DNA of 64,000 nt from Roridomyces roridus. Taxonomy: Eukaryota; Basidiomycota; Agaricomycetes; Agaricales; Mycenaceae. The stretch spans positions 310,001-374,000 of the forward strand of contig JARKIF010000038.1 of assembly GCA_029378245.1 (NCBI GenBank). The letters run 5' to 3'. Under the pieces are notes generated by a model, which searched no databases, was not told the DNA's origin, and saw nothing but the letters and a program-made list of their open reading frames with translations. The number at the start of each line of letters is the position of its first letter. The first letter of the stretch is position 1. A program made the position numbers and the translations under genes. Below, one piece after another: positions 31,601-44,345 of the stretch.

Positions 31601-33120
31601 ATGGACTCGCATTGCAAGTTTGCTGTCTTTCATCTGCATGTACATCTCACTCTAATCGCATGCTTAGGGTCCCGTATTCCCCCGGAAATAACCCACGAAA
31701 TCACTGCCCACAATGAGCACGACGTACCGACTCTGCGCGCCATGTGTCTGGTCTCGCGAGCGACGCGCTCCTTGGCCATCATCCACCTGTTCTCCCTCAT
31801 TCACTTTGTCTGCCTCGAGGACCTCACTCGGTGGATAGAGATGCTCGAGAGAACACCGACCCTTGCGACCGTTGTCAAAAGGGTCAAGTTTTCTCTCTCG
31901 GGGTCGCATCGTCATCTTATCTACCCCGCTGCTGCTGGCGGCTTTTTCGACTCTTTGGCCTCAGACTTTCCTACCATGCCGCCCTTTCCCAACGTGCGCT
32001 CTGTCGAATATGACGGTGAATACATGTACAGGGTTGCGATGAAGACGATGAGCACGTCTCTGTTCCCTCAGGTGGAAGAGCTCCGTCTCGCGGGTTTCTC
32101 GCTGGAATCGTTGGCTGATTTGGCTACTATCGTGTCCCGCTGCGGAAGGCTCAAAAGCCTTTCTCTCGACAGCATCCACGTTGGACAGCGAGAATCCCCA
32201 GTCTTTCCGACGATCTCTGAATCCACGAATCCGGACCTCACCACGTTGGAAGAACTCGTCGTGAAAGGCTTGGGAATTGATCCAGGCAATTTTATTGCCA
32301 AGTTGCTGCAACAATATCCTTCCCATTCGCTGCGGACTTTGGCCTTTAACCATTGCGACGAGAATCAAGCGTGCTCCGTCGACGCCACCGAGAAATTATT
32401 GCAGTCTTTCGCCCCGTCTCTCGTCAATCTAGTCATAGATCCATCTTTCGCGGAAATTGGTGAGAACACCTGCTCATCCGGGATTAATTCCGAAGCTGAC
32501 TTTCTCTGAAAGACGACAACTCGGCCATGTTCGGTCGCTTACCTGTCTTCTCCGCCCTCGAAAGTCTCACCGTGTGGCTGGAACATAGTCGTTGCGCGGA
32601 GGATGCTATACGCACGTTACAAGCGCCGAACCTCACTCGCCTCATCTTCAGGCTTGATCTCCCCTATCTATACTACGACGACGTGCGAGATGATTTCGGC
32701 GAGCTTCTGGAGGAAATCTTTCCCTGGAACACCTCCGAATCCGTGAAGGCTACCATTTCGCGCAAATTCCCATCTTGCCGGCGGATCGCATTCCACTTTT
32801 GCATTCCGAAAGACTCCCAGATGCATTATCGTCGAGGGATGCGAAGGAGGATGGAGCGTCTCTTGAAGCGTCGAATGGAGAAAATCGGAGCGGATATTGA
32901 GGGGTACTTGCAGGTCGAGTGGTTGGACGAAGCGTTCCAGCCTGTTCAATATCAGCGGGCGAACGGGAAGCCAAACTGGATAGCGACTTGGTTCAAGCGC
33001 GACTATCCAGAGCCCGAGACAGAGAATAGCGATTGCGAGGAGCCCGAAAAGCCGCACGACATCCAGTCTGACTGGAACCCGGAATTTGAATTTTACCCTT
33101 ACTTTGGCTTTGACGACTAG
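31601..33120 (+). CDS. F-box-like/LRR family protein, copy 4
   Basis: Exons 31601-32459 and 32513-33120 encode 488 residues. It contains SRIPPEITHEITAHNEHD..LRAMCLVSRATRSLAIIHLF, then ECLEDLTRWIEM-type helices, an irregular LRR region (SVEYDGEYMYRVAMKT; LRTLAFNHCDENQACSVDA) and the C-terminal domain CRRIAFHFCIP, YRRGMRRRMERLLKRR and WIATWF, with an acidic tail. The intron after the first 19 coding bases in other copies has no GT donor here. Its 48 bases are open and in frame, so they probably became coding (FAVFHLHVHL..). Apparently functional; SCF adaptor role inferred. Confidence 0.7.
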
Positions 33121-33173
33121 TTAGTATCGTTAATTTTCATTAGCACAACGTATGTATCTAAAAGAACATTCAT

Positions 33174-35202
33174 TCATGCATCATGGCTGGGGAATAACCA
33201 TTTCTCAACCGCCCTCAGCGCTGTATACGTTATACACGTCAAAGCAAACCCAACCATAATTCCAAGATCCCCAGTTCCCTTCTTCGCAAGGGGACCCACA
33301 AAGAAAGATTGATCCATACACGGCACGATGAGCGCAAAGGATAAAGCGAATGCGAGGACCGCAGCCAAACCAGGAGGCAGCTTCCGCGGATTGTTCCATT
33401 CCTCAACTTTGTAACGCGTAAATTCTAGACGGCGGAAAACGACGTGTTCCATGAGGATGATGGCGGAGAATGAGCCCGTCCAGTAGCCGATGATATCTAA
33501 AATGTGTTAATGACGAGGAGAAAACTCGGAGAGCGTCGTACCGAGGAACGTGACGAGGGAAGAGTAGAAGTTCCGCTCTGCGTAGATAGCCAGGGGAATG
33601 CCACTTGAAATCCTACGTCAATTAAGGAAAGAGTAAGAGACGCAAAGACATACATAGCCGTTGCGACCATGGCGAATATATACCGCGGAATTTTGGCAAA
33701 CACGGGGTGGACGTTCATGAGACTCATACCAAAAGAATACATTATGGGGCCGCAGGCGCCAACGATGGAGAGGGCCATGGTCACGAGCAAGAACTTGCCG
33801 AAACCGTGTACGGGCTCCAGAATGGCGGCCACCAACCCGCCAGTGTTGTTTCCGCCCTCATACGCGGCGGCCCAGGCGGGCACGCTCGCTGCCGCCGAAG
33901 CGAACGCTGCGCCCAAGAGGTGGGTCATCAGCTGTAAATTCATGAGCTTCATTCTGGGTAGAGAGGGTGCGGGACTCACACTGGGAATGAACAACCCGAA
34001 ATAAGTCCTCGCAAAAATCATCGGACTCGACCTCGCGTCGTGATACACCCCGTAGTCTGGCGTCATCGTGCACCACGCTAGGTTCGCTGCGCCGACTGTA
34101 GCTGCAAAGGACAAGACCGCTGCAGCGGTAGCTGGCGGAGTATCGTCCATGGCGTAGTTGCTCGGATGGAGATGCTTCCCGCCGACACCGAGCATGACGA
34201 ACATACCCAGCAGACTCGGGATCCACGCGAGGCAGGCAAACCTATCGGGCCTGTTAATGAGGATCATAAACAAACTTTTTGACCTTACCAGTGGATGAAT
34301 TTATATCCACAGAAAGTCACGACGAATGACAGCATGGTGAGGATGACGATCCCATCGGTGGAACTCAGATGCCCAGACGCACCGGCCAAGAGTTGGCCCC
34401 CGACCATGACACCCAGGATGAGGTACCCCATCATAGAGGCGACGTTGAAGATACTTGGCAGGATTGCACCGTAGTATCTGTTGTGGTGTGAGGCGCTGTG
34501 TATGAGCTGCTTCATTTTACTTACCCCCAAGAGAACCGGCTGTAGAAAGGTGAATATCATTGGATTGTGGGAGGGCTGAAGAACGTACGCTTGAACCATG
34601 GATCTAGTTCCCAGTTGTGGACCGAATATTCCACTTGCAGGAATCAGTCTTTTCGGATTTGAACCACAAAGACAACATACAAAGTCGCCGGGATAAGTAA
34701 CGATCTGAGGGAACATTAGAATGGGAACAACACACAATCGAGGCGACTCACATCACGTCCGCGACAAGAAAGACAACTGCGCTGTCTCTGAAAGAGAGCC
34801 TGAACGCCACGGGACCTGCTGCACCAGAAGTCAAGCTATCCGATAGAATCAATATCTGAGAGGCCATCCGTACGAGCCGTCACTCACTTGGTCAAGTTCA
34901 TATTAGACGAGAACCATATCATGAACAGCTGGAATCTCTTGGTGTCCACACGCTCCTCCTCCGGGATCGGCGCGATGCTATGCAAGAAGAAGAATGTCAA
35001 TGCTAATCGAAGGAAGACGGGAGAAGATCACTAACCCATGCGTCTCCACCCCATACCGACCAAGGAATCTCGTCAGCCGATAGAGTTTCGATTTTTCATC
35101 ACTGCTCGTTACTGGACTCGTCGTCTCCTGGCGGGCGACGTCGACCTTGACGTCGTCGATCGAGAGAGACTCGACATCCTTTTCGTTGGGCGTGGAAGAC
35201 AT
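33174..35202 (-). CDS. NCS1-family purine/cytosine-type permease, copy B
   Basis: Starts MSSTPNEKDVESLSIDD and ends EKWLFPSHDA. The same signature as copy A appears with more divergence: RFLGRYGVETHG, IFGPQLGTRSMVQA, RFSWGYYGAILPS, FCGYKFIHW, CLAWIPSLLGM, MTPDYGVYHD and VEEWNNPRKLPPGLAAV. A 15-nt exon (34525-34539, CCGGTTCTCTTGGGG in sense) carries RFSWG at the same phase as in copies A and C. Around ten exons with no inactivating change seen. It lies tail to tail with LRR copy 4 (54 bp apart), and is outside the inverted duplication, so it predates or escaped it. Substrate not deducible. Confidence 0.75.
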
Positions 35203-37265
35203 GGAGAATGGGGGGCCAAGGGTACGTCGACATTCAAGTCACCTTGAAGCTTGCACACTTGTAGTGTGACGGCCGCTACTTTGGGATTTCCCCACACCGA
35301 AATCTTTAACTGACGCGATTAGTATCAAAGGCGAGACACCCATTTGGACAGAGGAGCGGCGGGCGGAACGATGTAAACGAGGCGTCTGGATGCGACGACG
35401 AGCCGAGGATGCAGGGGAGCCTCGGGAGCGTTGTCTTTGTCTTGAGTTTTTCATGCGAAAGAGTCGAGAGCAAGTGCGAGTTGTAAAATGGTGCTAAGGT
35501 TTACGGTTTGCAATTCACCCGACGTTCATTCTGTTCAAGTAAACGCCAGGAGATGTTCAAAATCCTTCTTTCCTGCCCAAAATAGGAGGTAAGTAGGAGT
35601 TAAATGACGGTTTGGCTCAGAGAACACACGACTCTGACATTTGGTTTAATTTCCCGCCCTCCACGCCAATCTCCTCGCGTTCCTGGACCTGAACATTGTT
35701 GAACGACCTGGAAATATAAAAATAGCGGCCGCCGCAACCTCTCGAACCGTGGGACTGTGAAAGCTGATGAACTGTGAGCGTGCATCAGGGACCAGGGACG
35801 AGACTCAGGTTCCAATTGGACATGAAACTGCCTCGCCGCCGGACACAAAATATTTGAACGGTGGAACGTTCAACAGTGGCTGGGACAGACAGAATGGAAC
35901 GTTGTTCACGTTGTTCATGCCAGGCTGCGTTGGTGAGATAGACTCGGGCAACTGCAGGGAGACGTGCATGCAGCCATAGAACTACGGCTCGCAGACACGC
36001 ATGTTCAACGTTCAGATGAGTCAGCTGGCTGCGGTTCAAACAGTGAACACGCATCAACTCACCCGAACAGAAACTTCTCATTATCCATATTGTGCTCCGC
36101 GAATTCGGTCGGCAAGCCCGTCGCTTCCACAATCTCGGGTCTCATTCCCTCAAATGGCCATGGCTTATTCGTCATTCCGTGTCTGTCGAATTCGAGAACG
36201 AAAAGAAATTTCTCGAACTCCGAAGCGTTCTTCGGACGCCGTCGGCGTAAGATGCTCCGGAGTCGAACTTAGGCTGCACGGTCCGAATGAGTCGAGTTTA
36301 TTTAACGCTCTGGAGAGTACCGGGGCTCACTCACGGAGGTTTGTTCATCTAGTGCGCTCTGGCCTCCTGCAAGCGTATCAAGAACAACACCATCCAACTG
36401 CGGCTTGAGAAGCATTCGAAGCCATCACACACGGATCTTCACGATTATCTTGCACTCTTTTCTCGCGCTCGGAGACCTCAGTGCAGACAGCTGACTCGGT
36501 CGTATTCGGCTTTCCGAGGAAAGGAAAGCAAGGACGAATAGGGTTCCGACTTCTATTCGTTTTGGTCGGAGTGAAGCTCAGTGGGACGCTGTTCAAGTAT
36601 AGATTAGAGCGGGGTATCGGACGGTTACAGCAGGGTCTGTTAACCGGTGCCGGGCTTCGACTGATAAACACGAGCGCCGGGACTTGGAAGAAGCGATGAG
36701 TGCGGGGCGCGAGTCAGTAAGTAGTGCTTGTTGATCAGATGAGAGCAGGTGAGTGGACGCGTCGGACTCAATGGTCGGCTGCGGTAAACAGAGTTTCGGA
36801 CGTTAGGGCCGAGAAACAAATTGGTTCGGTGCTGTGGTACAGCCATGACCGACAGATGGACAGTTGAAACAGCTTGCTTACAGATGGTAGATGCACTCGT
36901 CCGTCGGGAGTCGGCCTTACGTCTCATACTTGACCCGTCGGGTCAGCGTTCCGAAGTCAACGACGGCGAGGACGGGGAGAAGAGGAGTCGCTGGGAGTTT
37001 GCTGCGAGTCGTGTGCCAGGGAAAACAGGGAGGCTGGGACATTCCGATCTTCGGTCGGTGTTCACAGCAGAACAGCAGAATGGACAAATTTGTGTCCTGT
37101 GGAGAATGGAAGGCAAAGAGATGCGAGTTGATTGATGATAGCAGAGATGTAAGTAGTTATGCGATGATAAAAATACATATGCAAGGCGAGCCAAAGAGAC
37201 CAATGAAGAAAGGGAGAGGGGCCGGGTAGGAATCCATCCATCCGGCAACGCATCTACACGCGTCG
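35203..37265. other. 2-kb intergenic region, nothing recognised
   Basis: Many short frames on both strands with no family resemblance, no splice-consistent chain, and no inverted or direct repeats that I could find by eye. It includes the upstream region of NCS1 copy B. Confidence 0.35.
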
Positions 37266-37778
37266 TCATCGACGGCGTAGACGTGGAGCGAGCTTGAGAG
37301 TGGGCACGCCGGGCCTGGAGGGGAGAGAGTGCCGGCTGGTGAGCTTGCTGATTCGCGCCATGACGTCTTTAGCGAGAAAGACCGTGTCCGCGTCCTCGTC
37401 GTACGTCTTGTTCTGGTCGTCTATCAGTTCGATGATGTGGACGTCGGCGGGGTGCAGCGTTTTGCACTCGAGGTAGCGGAAGATATGGATGAACTCGTGT
37501 CTGGTGGCTGCCCGTCAGAGGAGAACGGCGTCCACATGCCAGGAGATGACACACCTGAAAATTTTGACGTCGACCGTGGTAAGAGCAGATGTGGGCGTCG
37601 CTAGTGAGACTGGGAGGCATAAGCTCTTTGAAAGACGACAAAGGGACAAAGACGCACCTTGGACGAGTCTAATCGCACCGTTTATTCGCGCCAGAGCAAA
37701 GCGGGCATCGTCAAAGGATGTCTGGTCGTAGTCGACGTCCATCATGGACGGGTAAGGCGTAGAGTAGGCGAGAGCCAT
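37266..37778 (-). CDS. small uncharacterised protein
   Basis: I do not recognise it. The ATG at 37778 begins MALAYSTPYPSMMDVDYDQT. The first exon continues FDDARFALARINGAIRLVQ, a short exon (ATPTSALTTVDVKIF) follows, and a last exon reads RHEFIHIFRYLECKTLHPAD, HIIELIDDQNKTYDEDADT and VFLAKDVMARISKL, closing with a basic PTLKLAPRLRRR tail. Splice borders GTGCGT..CTAG and GTGTGT..CCAG keep frame. About 124 residues, no signal or membrane segment. The balanced composition and splicing argue that it is real. Confidence 0.5.
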
Positions 37779-38600
37779 GTCCTGAGGACAATCGAGGGGG
37801 AAGGCTGTTTTTAAAGAAGCACTCCACATAGAGGCCGAGGGGCACGAGGGCGGAATACATGTTCGGGCAACTTCCTTTTTGATCAAGATTCCTGTTATGT
37901 TATGTGACCCTTCTTTCTCCCGCCTCAGGGTCGCCACCGCTTCAAATTTCTCCCTGTGCATACACCGTAGCCTAGGAGTCCGTTGCATGGCACACACGCG
38001 TTTCTTGCCTGGAACAACCGCCTCACCTTGTACTTTCTTCGCGTCATTCCTCGCGTCATTACTCATTCAATTTGTGGAGAAAACGAGGCAGCAAGACGGT
38101 CGGCCATCTCGAAGAGCTGAGGCATCTTCTGGCATCTTCTGAACTGTAATGTCGATCGCTGTCGTCACCGCCGGTCAATCTACCCGTTTTCTATCCAGTT
38201 TCTTTCCACTGCGCAGTAAGCATCTCCGCGCCTGGCCGCAGCGTCGATCAGTGCGGGATGTGAGAGAGTCGTGTGCCCATTCTCCGCCGATGGTTCTAAA
38301 ATTCTTCGGTCTCCAAGGCTTCGAGATAAACATTACTCCACGCAGGTCTCCGTTCCGTCCCGTTATCACCACGGAACGGATCGCCGTTGCGTCTCCGATC
38401 ACCCCAACTCCGACCAAACCGAAGATCATTTATAGGGGTGTGCAATCGGGTGTCCCTCGGGTTGTTCCCTGGATTTTTTTTGTTGTTTTCAAATAGTAGG
38501 GTGTTCAATGTTCATGCACGCTCAAGCACCAACTCCGATCGCATTCACAGCTGCGACACTCCGCCGCTGTCGTGTCCAAACCCGGAGATTTTTTATGTTT
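37779..38600. other. intergenic, nothing recognised
   Basis: Upstream region of the small gene and flank of the NCS1 relic. No gene or repeat seen. Confidence 0.35.
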
Positions 38601-39900
38601 CAACTTCGGAGACTTTCGTGGGCTGAATTTTGACTCTGAGCTAGGCATCAAACGCCGTCGTAAAAACGAAAATCTCGACACCCCATACAATACGCAAAAA
38701 AAGCCAACCAACATCCCGAGATCCCCAGTCACAGCCCCGCTTTCGGCAATCGGGCCGACGTACACTGCCGGAAGAGGACGTGCTCGATGAGAATGACTGC
38801 GGAATACGAAGCTGCCCAGTAACCCATGATATCTACGTGCGATATTAGTAAAGTCGGTGGAGTTGGCGGATACTTGCTGATCAGTGAGACGAGGGCGGAG
38901 TGAAAGTGGGCCTCTTCAAGAGGAGCTGTTGAATAGAGCGGATCGACGAACACAGCTGTGGTTGAGCTGCGACCACAATCGCAGATAAGGGGAATTGTGA
39001 GTCAAAGTCTGGAACACACATCCGGAGTAAATGGTCGGGGAATTCGGGCCCGTGAGCGCGAGAGCCATTACTGCGACAAGTGACGACCCAAATTGCCCGC
39101 AACAGCAGTAATTAGCCCGCCGAGGTGGTTACCATTCTCCCACCCCGCGCGCCACCAAGGCTGCGTCGAGGATTTGTGCTAGAAGCTAGCCAGGACATGA
39201 GTAATTTAAACCTGGACTTGAAGCAGACTTACAGCCGAACATACGATGAATGAGTTGAGGAGTAGATGTCCGGCAACCTAAGCTTGCCAACGGATTATCC
39301 GGTGCCCACAAAAACCAACCTAATTGATCAGTTGTGTAAACGGTCAATAGAACTCGTTGAATGAATTCCCGCAATTGAACTCACCCCGTCGCACGCGCAA
39401 AGAGCTGGCCGCGAATGTTCCGAGGAAGCCGAGACTCGTGAAGGCGTTGATGGAGTTCGGGAGGATCGCGTCGGATACTCCCCCTGAAAACGCCTGTCAG
39501 TGAAAACAGTGCAAGTACGCCATGAGCCATAACCTCATCCCCGATTTCGGGCATTTGGGGGCATCTGAACGGTCAAATGCGAAACATTTAAACTCACAAG
39601 TATGCCGGAATGATCAAGGACCTTAGGTGCCGGAGTTTCGCAGGATGTTTGAAGAAAACGGGACCGCCTGCGCCAAGGATAAAGCTACGGCTTTCGAGTT
39701 GAGCTCACGGCAACATGAAGGACAGTCACTTAAGTACCTCCAGACAACGAACAGCTGATACGTGCGGCGGTCGACGTGTTGCTCTATGGGTACTGGGGCG
39801 ACACTGTCCAACGAAACACGAATCAGACAACCACCGACCCATGGATCTCCTTCCCAAAGGGCCCAAGAAATTTGGTGAGACGTTGAAGGCCGGTGGGTTA
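38600..39900 (-). pseudogene. decayed NCS1 permease, copy D
   Basis: Pieces in the correct order on the minus strand: LTKFLGPFGKEIHGS near 39890, VDRRTYQLFVVW near 39770, a shrunken microexon remnant (13 nt, GCGTTTTCAGGGG, 39482-39494) where the functional copies have 15 nt, then DIMGYWAASYSAVILIEHVLF near 38800 and GDLGMLVGFF near 38700. Large parts of the middle are absent, and stops and frameshifts are frequent. It is unlike copies A to C in being mostly deleted. Confidence 0.75.
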
Positions 39901-41663
39901 TCCTCCGCATGGAGAATACATGGTGAGTAAAGCCCAAGTGAAGGTGGAATGGTGGGGTTTTTTTTTGAACTCCTTTTTCACGTATGAGACGTGAATATGA
40001 TCCAGCCCAAAGAAATAGCTCACTAACCGAGTTCGCCCGAGCAGCCCCTTCCGCCGCCCCGACATGTGGCTGCGCATAACCTCGGGCGCTCCGCACAACT
40101 TGAGGTCTAGCCCGCACAGGAAACAAGCAACGAGGCGCAATATACTCTGGTCTCATCTCGTACTAGCATCGCTAGCTGACTTTTCAAAAGCCACGGAGAT
40201 GAAAGTACGACCCGCGTCAAAGCGGCATCGCCGATCCAAGGAGGCTGGAACGTGCGCAGCGCAGGAAGGTCCGCGGAGGGCGACGCAAAGCAAAAAAAGA
40301 GCGTTATCCTCGAGCCACTGCGCCCCTTCGCGGGGTGATTACAACCTCGCAGGTATGGTCAAAAGTCGAAGACAAACAGATGACTGGGGAGCGTCTGAGC
40401 ACGGAGAGGGCGTGGCCCCAAAGACAAGGGCAGCTGTCAAATAAATGTATGAATAGTCATACACGCTGTCGGTGCTAGTACCATACTGGACTCGGCGATG
40501 GCAGGCAGGGATACTGAATGTCATGAATCCATATCAGCACCCAGATTCGTTCGGCGCTTGGTTCCTCGGATGGCTCGCAGACGCAGCCTGCAGGTCGCCA
40601 GACGTTTCCAGGCGTCGCTTTTTCAGAGTCGGATCCGGCCATCGTTGCCCGGAGAGGGGAGAACCGTCCTGCACGCACATGGCTCGGGAGCGACTTGAGA
40701 AAGCCTCAGAATGAGATCAGGATGCTCACCGAGTCCACTCTAGCCTCTCACTTGCCAGGCAATCTGCCACTATACTTGCCCTGCTCGCAGCTGGTCACGA
40801 TCTTCGCGGTCCACCGTGCCTCCTCGGCGTATCGTCCTCCGCCCCTCGCCTGGCTTGATACTCCGGATGCCGCCGGGGAGTCACGTGACACGAGTGGACA
40901 GGCAAGAGACGAGAGATGGCGGATCTCGGGAACTTTGAAAGAGTCTTGTTCCACTGACAGGGCCAGGACGGATCGAGTACCAATATCGTCGTAGGGGTTG
41001 GGCAGTTGGGCGCTCTATGTACGACCTGACAGTCGATTCAGAGCACTCAGCCAAGGGAGGAAACAATGCACATCATAACACCGGAGCCATGTACGGCTCT
41101 CACCAGCCCATGAGATGCGCCACCCGCCATTCCCCAGGAGTACTCTTCTTGACGCAGCGCTTAAGCGATGAGAGGTGCAGAGGTCGACCCGGTGGTGGGG
41201 TAGTCGGCTTAGATTCGGACGTAGTTGTTGGCGGAGATGGTCGAGTTTTTTCAAGCTGAAGGGATGGGGAGCGACCTCGACCGGTCTGCGGATCGGGGAG
41301 TACGGCGCCGTTCGATCCATCCCATCGCGAGATCGAGGGGCCGGATGCACGCTGGTCGTTGGCTGTAACCTGCTGGGTGTCGGGGATGTATGATTGCGGA
41401 GGGCCCAGGCCCGGGCTTTTACTACTTATCCTGCAGATCTTTCTCTCTGCAACTGCAAAAGACAAGGCAACGATGCAGAGTTGATTGAGACTGCATGCAG
41501 CAAAGGCCGTGAAAGTCGTAGGACGCGTCGGCAACGAGGGAGGCGTCGGAGGCGTCGGAGGCGTCTGAGATTCGGGAATCGCGATCATTGATCAAGACAA
41601 AGCGGAAACGATCACATGGTGTCACAACAATTTGTCCTTTCACCCCACCAGTGCCACAGTCTG
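39900..41663. other. intergenic, nothing recognised
   Basis: No gene that I can support. A short GGAGGCGTC triplication lies at about 41541-41566. Long open frames here (for example 41100-41588 minus) are Pro/Thr-rich and without family resemblance. Confidence 0.35.
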
Positions 41664-42532
41664 ATGGCCTCACTCTCAAGCGACGAGATCTCAGACGAGC
41701 AAAAGCAAATTCTATTCGATTTCCGGACACGCCATCCCACAATGGTATGTTCGGCCATGCCGGTGGCACCGTCGGACCACCGACTACTCAAAAAAAATTC
41801 AGGGCGTCAGAAAAATTGCGGAGGCTCTTCGACCTCAAATACCCGCAATCACGGGGAAAATGGTGCGATCCGTGCAAGTGGCAAGCGGAGAACCCCCGGC
41901 TCTGGATCCAGCCAAACAGCTCGATCTCGACGGCCTGAATCTACGGGCAGCACGTCGTCAAAGGACTCTGAAGAAGATGAAAGCAATTCTGGTCGGACAG
42001 AAAGATCCGACCAATCTCGATGAAGAAAATATCTTCTGGGCCTCGGAAGACGTAGCCGATATGTTTTGGCTCGCCGGGAAAACACAGAAGGGAAATTACC
42101 CTCTTCTCGCCAACGGCGACACTCACTGGGACCATGACCGAGTCCTGTGGGTCAATGTCGCGGTGCCCAGCATGTTTGGTTCGCAAAACTTTCTCTCAAC
42201 CCTCTTTGCAATTTGTTAATCCAGTTCAGAGATGCTGCAAATAAAAGCTATAGGCATCACCTCAAGAACAATACGAGGCTGTGGAAGATGCTCAAAAAGG
42301 TGCGCGACGAGACCCCCGGTGGCAAGGACGAGGTTTCCGACCTTGCCATCGCCCAGCAACTGCTTTCGGAGTGAGTCATCCCAACTTTCCAAGAAAATAT
42401 CCGACTGAGACATTTCAAAGATATGGCATAGATGCCATGGATGTTGACCTGGACATGCAAATGACAAGCACGCCTCTTCAAAGCGACACTACCAGGCTGT
42501 TCCGCAAGCTGGTCCCTGGTGTCGTAATCTAA
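41664..42532 (+). CDS. uncharacterised protein
   Basis: Family not recognised. Exon 1 (41664-41744) gives MASLSSDEISDEQKQILFDF and RTRHPTM. Exon 2 from 41803 reads GVRKIAEALRPQIPAITGKM, VRSVQVASGEPPALD, DLDGLNLRAARRQRTLKKMK, ENIFWASEDVADMFWLAG and HWDHDRVLWVNVAVPSMF. After an intron with acceptor at 42224, FRDAANKSYRHHLKNN and WKMLKKVRDETPGG follow, then a last exon ending LFRKLVPGVVI. The donor of the second intron is not clean. About 240 residues, largely helical and charged, with no signal or membrane segment. A fragment of the same sequence lies inside the right duplication arm at 45975-46120. Confidence 0.5.
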
Positions 42533-42779
42533 ACAATGTATAACGGGGGCAGATACTATTTGTTTCGAGCGGTTGGACGAAGGCCTTGAACGGGAGCCGT
42601 TGCCAGGGGACGGCGACGTGGTTGACGCAACTAAATGCCGTTCAATTCGTCAACTTGGAAGTGTGAGGAACTGTCTTCGTTTGCTAGAAATCACTGTTAG
42701 TTTAATTGTTGTCTCTCCGTTCGCTATCTACCCGCTGATCGGGCATCACCTTCGTGACGTCCTCTTGCTCTTGACCACC

Positions 42780-44214
42780 ATGTCATACTGTGAGTCTTTC
42801 TCCTTCGTGCAAAACCCTTCTAATACAGCCAGGGTCTTTGATTCCTGCCGAACTAGGGCACGAAATCACAGCCTACAATGCGGACGACATGGACACCCTT
42901 CGCGCGTTGTGTCTCGCGTCAAAGACGACGCGCCCATTCGCTATAATCCACCTTTTCTCCGTCATACGTTTCTCTTGCGTCGAGGATTTCGCCTGGTGGA
43001 TCGAGATGCTGGGCCGGACGCCCGTACTTACGAGCATAGTCAAACAAGTCAAGATTCTTGGGAACGATGTCCCGAGACGCCTAAACCGCTCGAGGCACAG
43101 AATATTCCCTACCGTCACGAAACTGTCGGGAAACCAAATCATTCCTGCCTTTCCACATCTACCCCACGTCCACTCTGTCGAATATAACGGTCCTGGCATC
43201 CTCGACATCGCGGTGCAGAGCGCGCCGTTATTTCCCCGCATGCACAAGCTCCAGCTTGTCAATATCGCTTTCCCCTCTTTCCATCGACTCACCGAGCTTG
43301 TTGGCTCGTGTGGGCCACTCACATGGCTCGCGTTTGACACGGTCAGAATCAAATCTTTCAATCCAGAGTCACCACAGCTGGTCTATCGCCTACCCAACCT
43401 AGTCGGCCTGGATCAGCTTCTGGTCAAACATTGCGATTTTGAGCCACTGTTCGACGAGTGCATTGTGCGTTTGATAGAACAGTATCCGCCCTTTCGGCTT
43501 CGGACGCTGGTTTTGGCACGACCCGATGATGACACGGATGCCTGCTCGATTTCTGCTACCGAAAAATTGCTGCAACTTTGCGCTCGATCCCTCGAAAATC
43601 TGGACCTGGATCCGTTATTAAAGGATGCTGGTGAGCCAACTTGAAGCCATCTCCCACCGACTATTGACCGGTTTCCAGACATTTCGGAGAGCTTTGACAT
43701 GCTTGGCCACCTGCCCGTCTTCATGGTTCTCGATTCCCTCACCATCTGGCTCAGTTGGGGGTGCGAAGTAGCGCATGTCATCGGCCAACTCAAGGGAGCA
43801 CCAAAGCTCACCCGACTCATATTTCGATTTGCGCTTTACGACTCCGTGTACGAGCGCGATTTGCAGGAATTCGATGACTTGCTCGAGGACATCTTTCCCT
43901 GGGATGTCTCTCAATCTATCAAGATTTTTGTTGCCCAAAAGTTTCCGTCGTGCCGTCAGATTGCGTTCCATTTTTGTGCTCCCCGCGACTCGGAGCTCCA
44001 TTATCGGCGTAGGATGAGAAGGCGAATGGAGAGGCGATTGACATATCATTTGGAGGCAGCTGGGGCAGATATCGGAGAGTATCTTCAAACCGAGTGGTTG
44101 GACGAGGACCTTCGGCCCATCGTCTACCGAGACAACGGAAAGCCGCCGTGGACTGCGACGTGGTTCACGCATTGTTATCCAGAACCAGAGACGGAAGCTA
44201 GCGACTTGGAATAA
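42780..44214 (+). CDS. F-box-like/LRR family protein, copy 5
   Basis: Exons 42780-42789 (10 nt), 42833-43630 and 43679-44214 encode 447 residues. F-box-like segment SLIPAELGHEITAYNADD..LRALCLASKTTRPFAIIHLF, LRR region (FPHLPHVHSVEYNGPG; LRTLVLARPDDD), and C-terminal domain CRQIAFHFCAP, YRRRMRRRMERR and DNGKPPWTATWF, with acidic tail PEPETEASDLE. It is the mirror-image partner of copy 1 at 18045. Bases 42885-43340 differ from that copy at only a handful of sites, while sequence on each side differs much more. Intact. Confidence 0.75.
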
Positions 44215-44345
44215 ATCACTACTACCGCTCAATCCGTATCCTCTTGTACAGTACAGAATCTGTCGGTACAAGGTCAATATATATCCCACTACTCCCCAGC
44301 TCGTTCATCTTTTAACTGGTTTCCGATGAGATCCAGATAAAATAA

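Noticed and set aside
41541..41566. GGAGGCGTC triplication as a regulatory array
   Set aside because: Only three short units, with no gene close enough to give it meaning.
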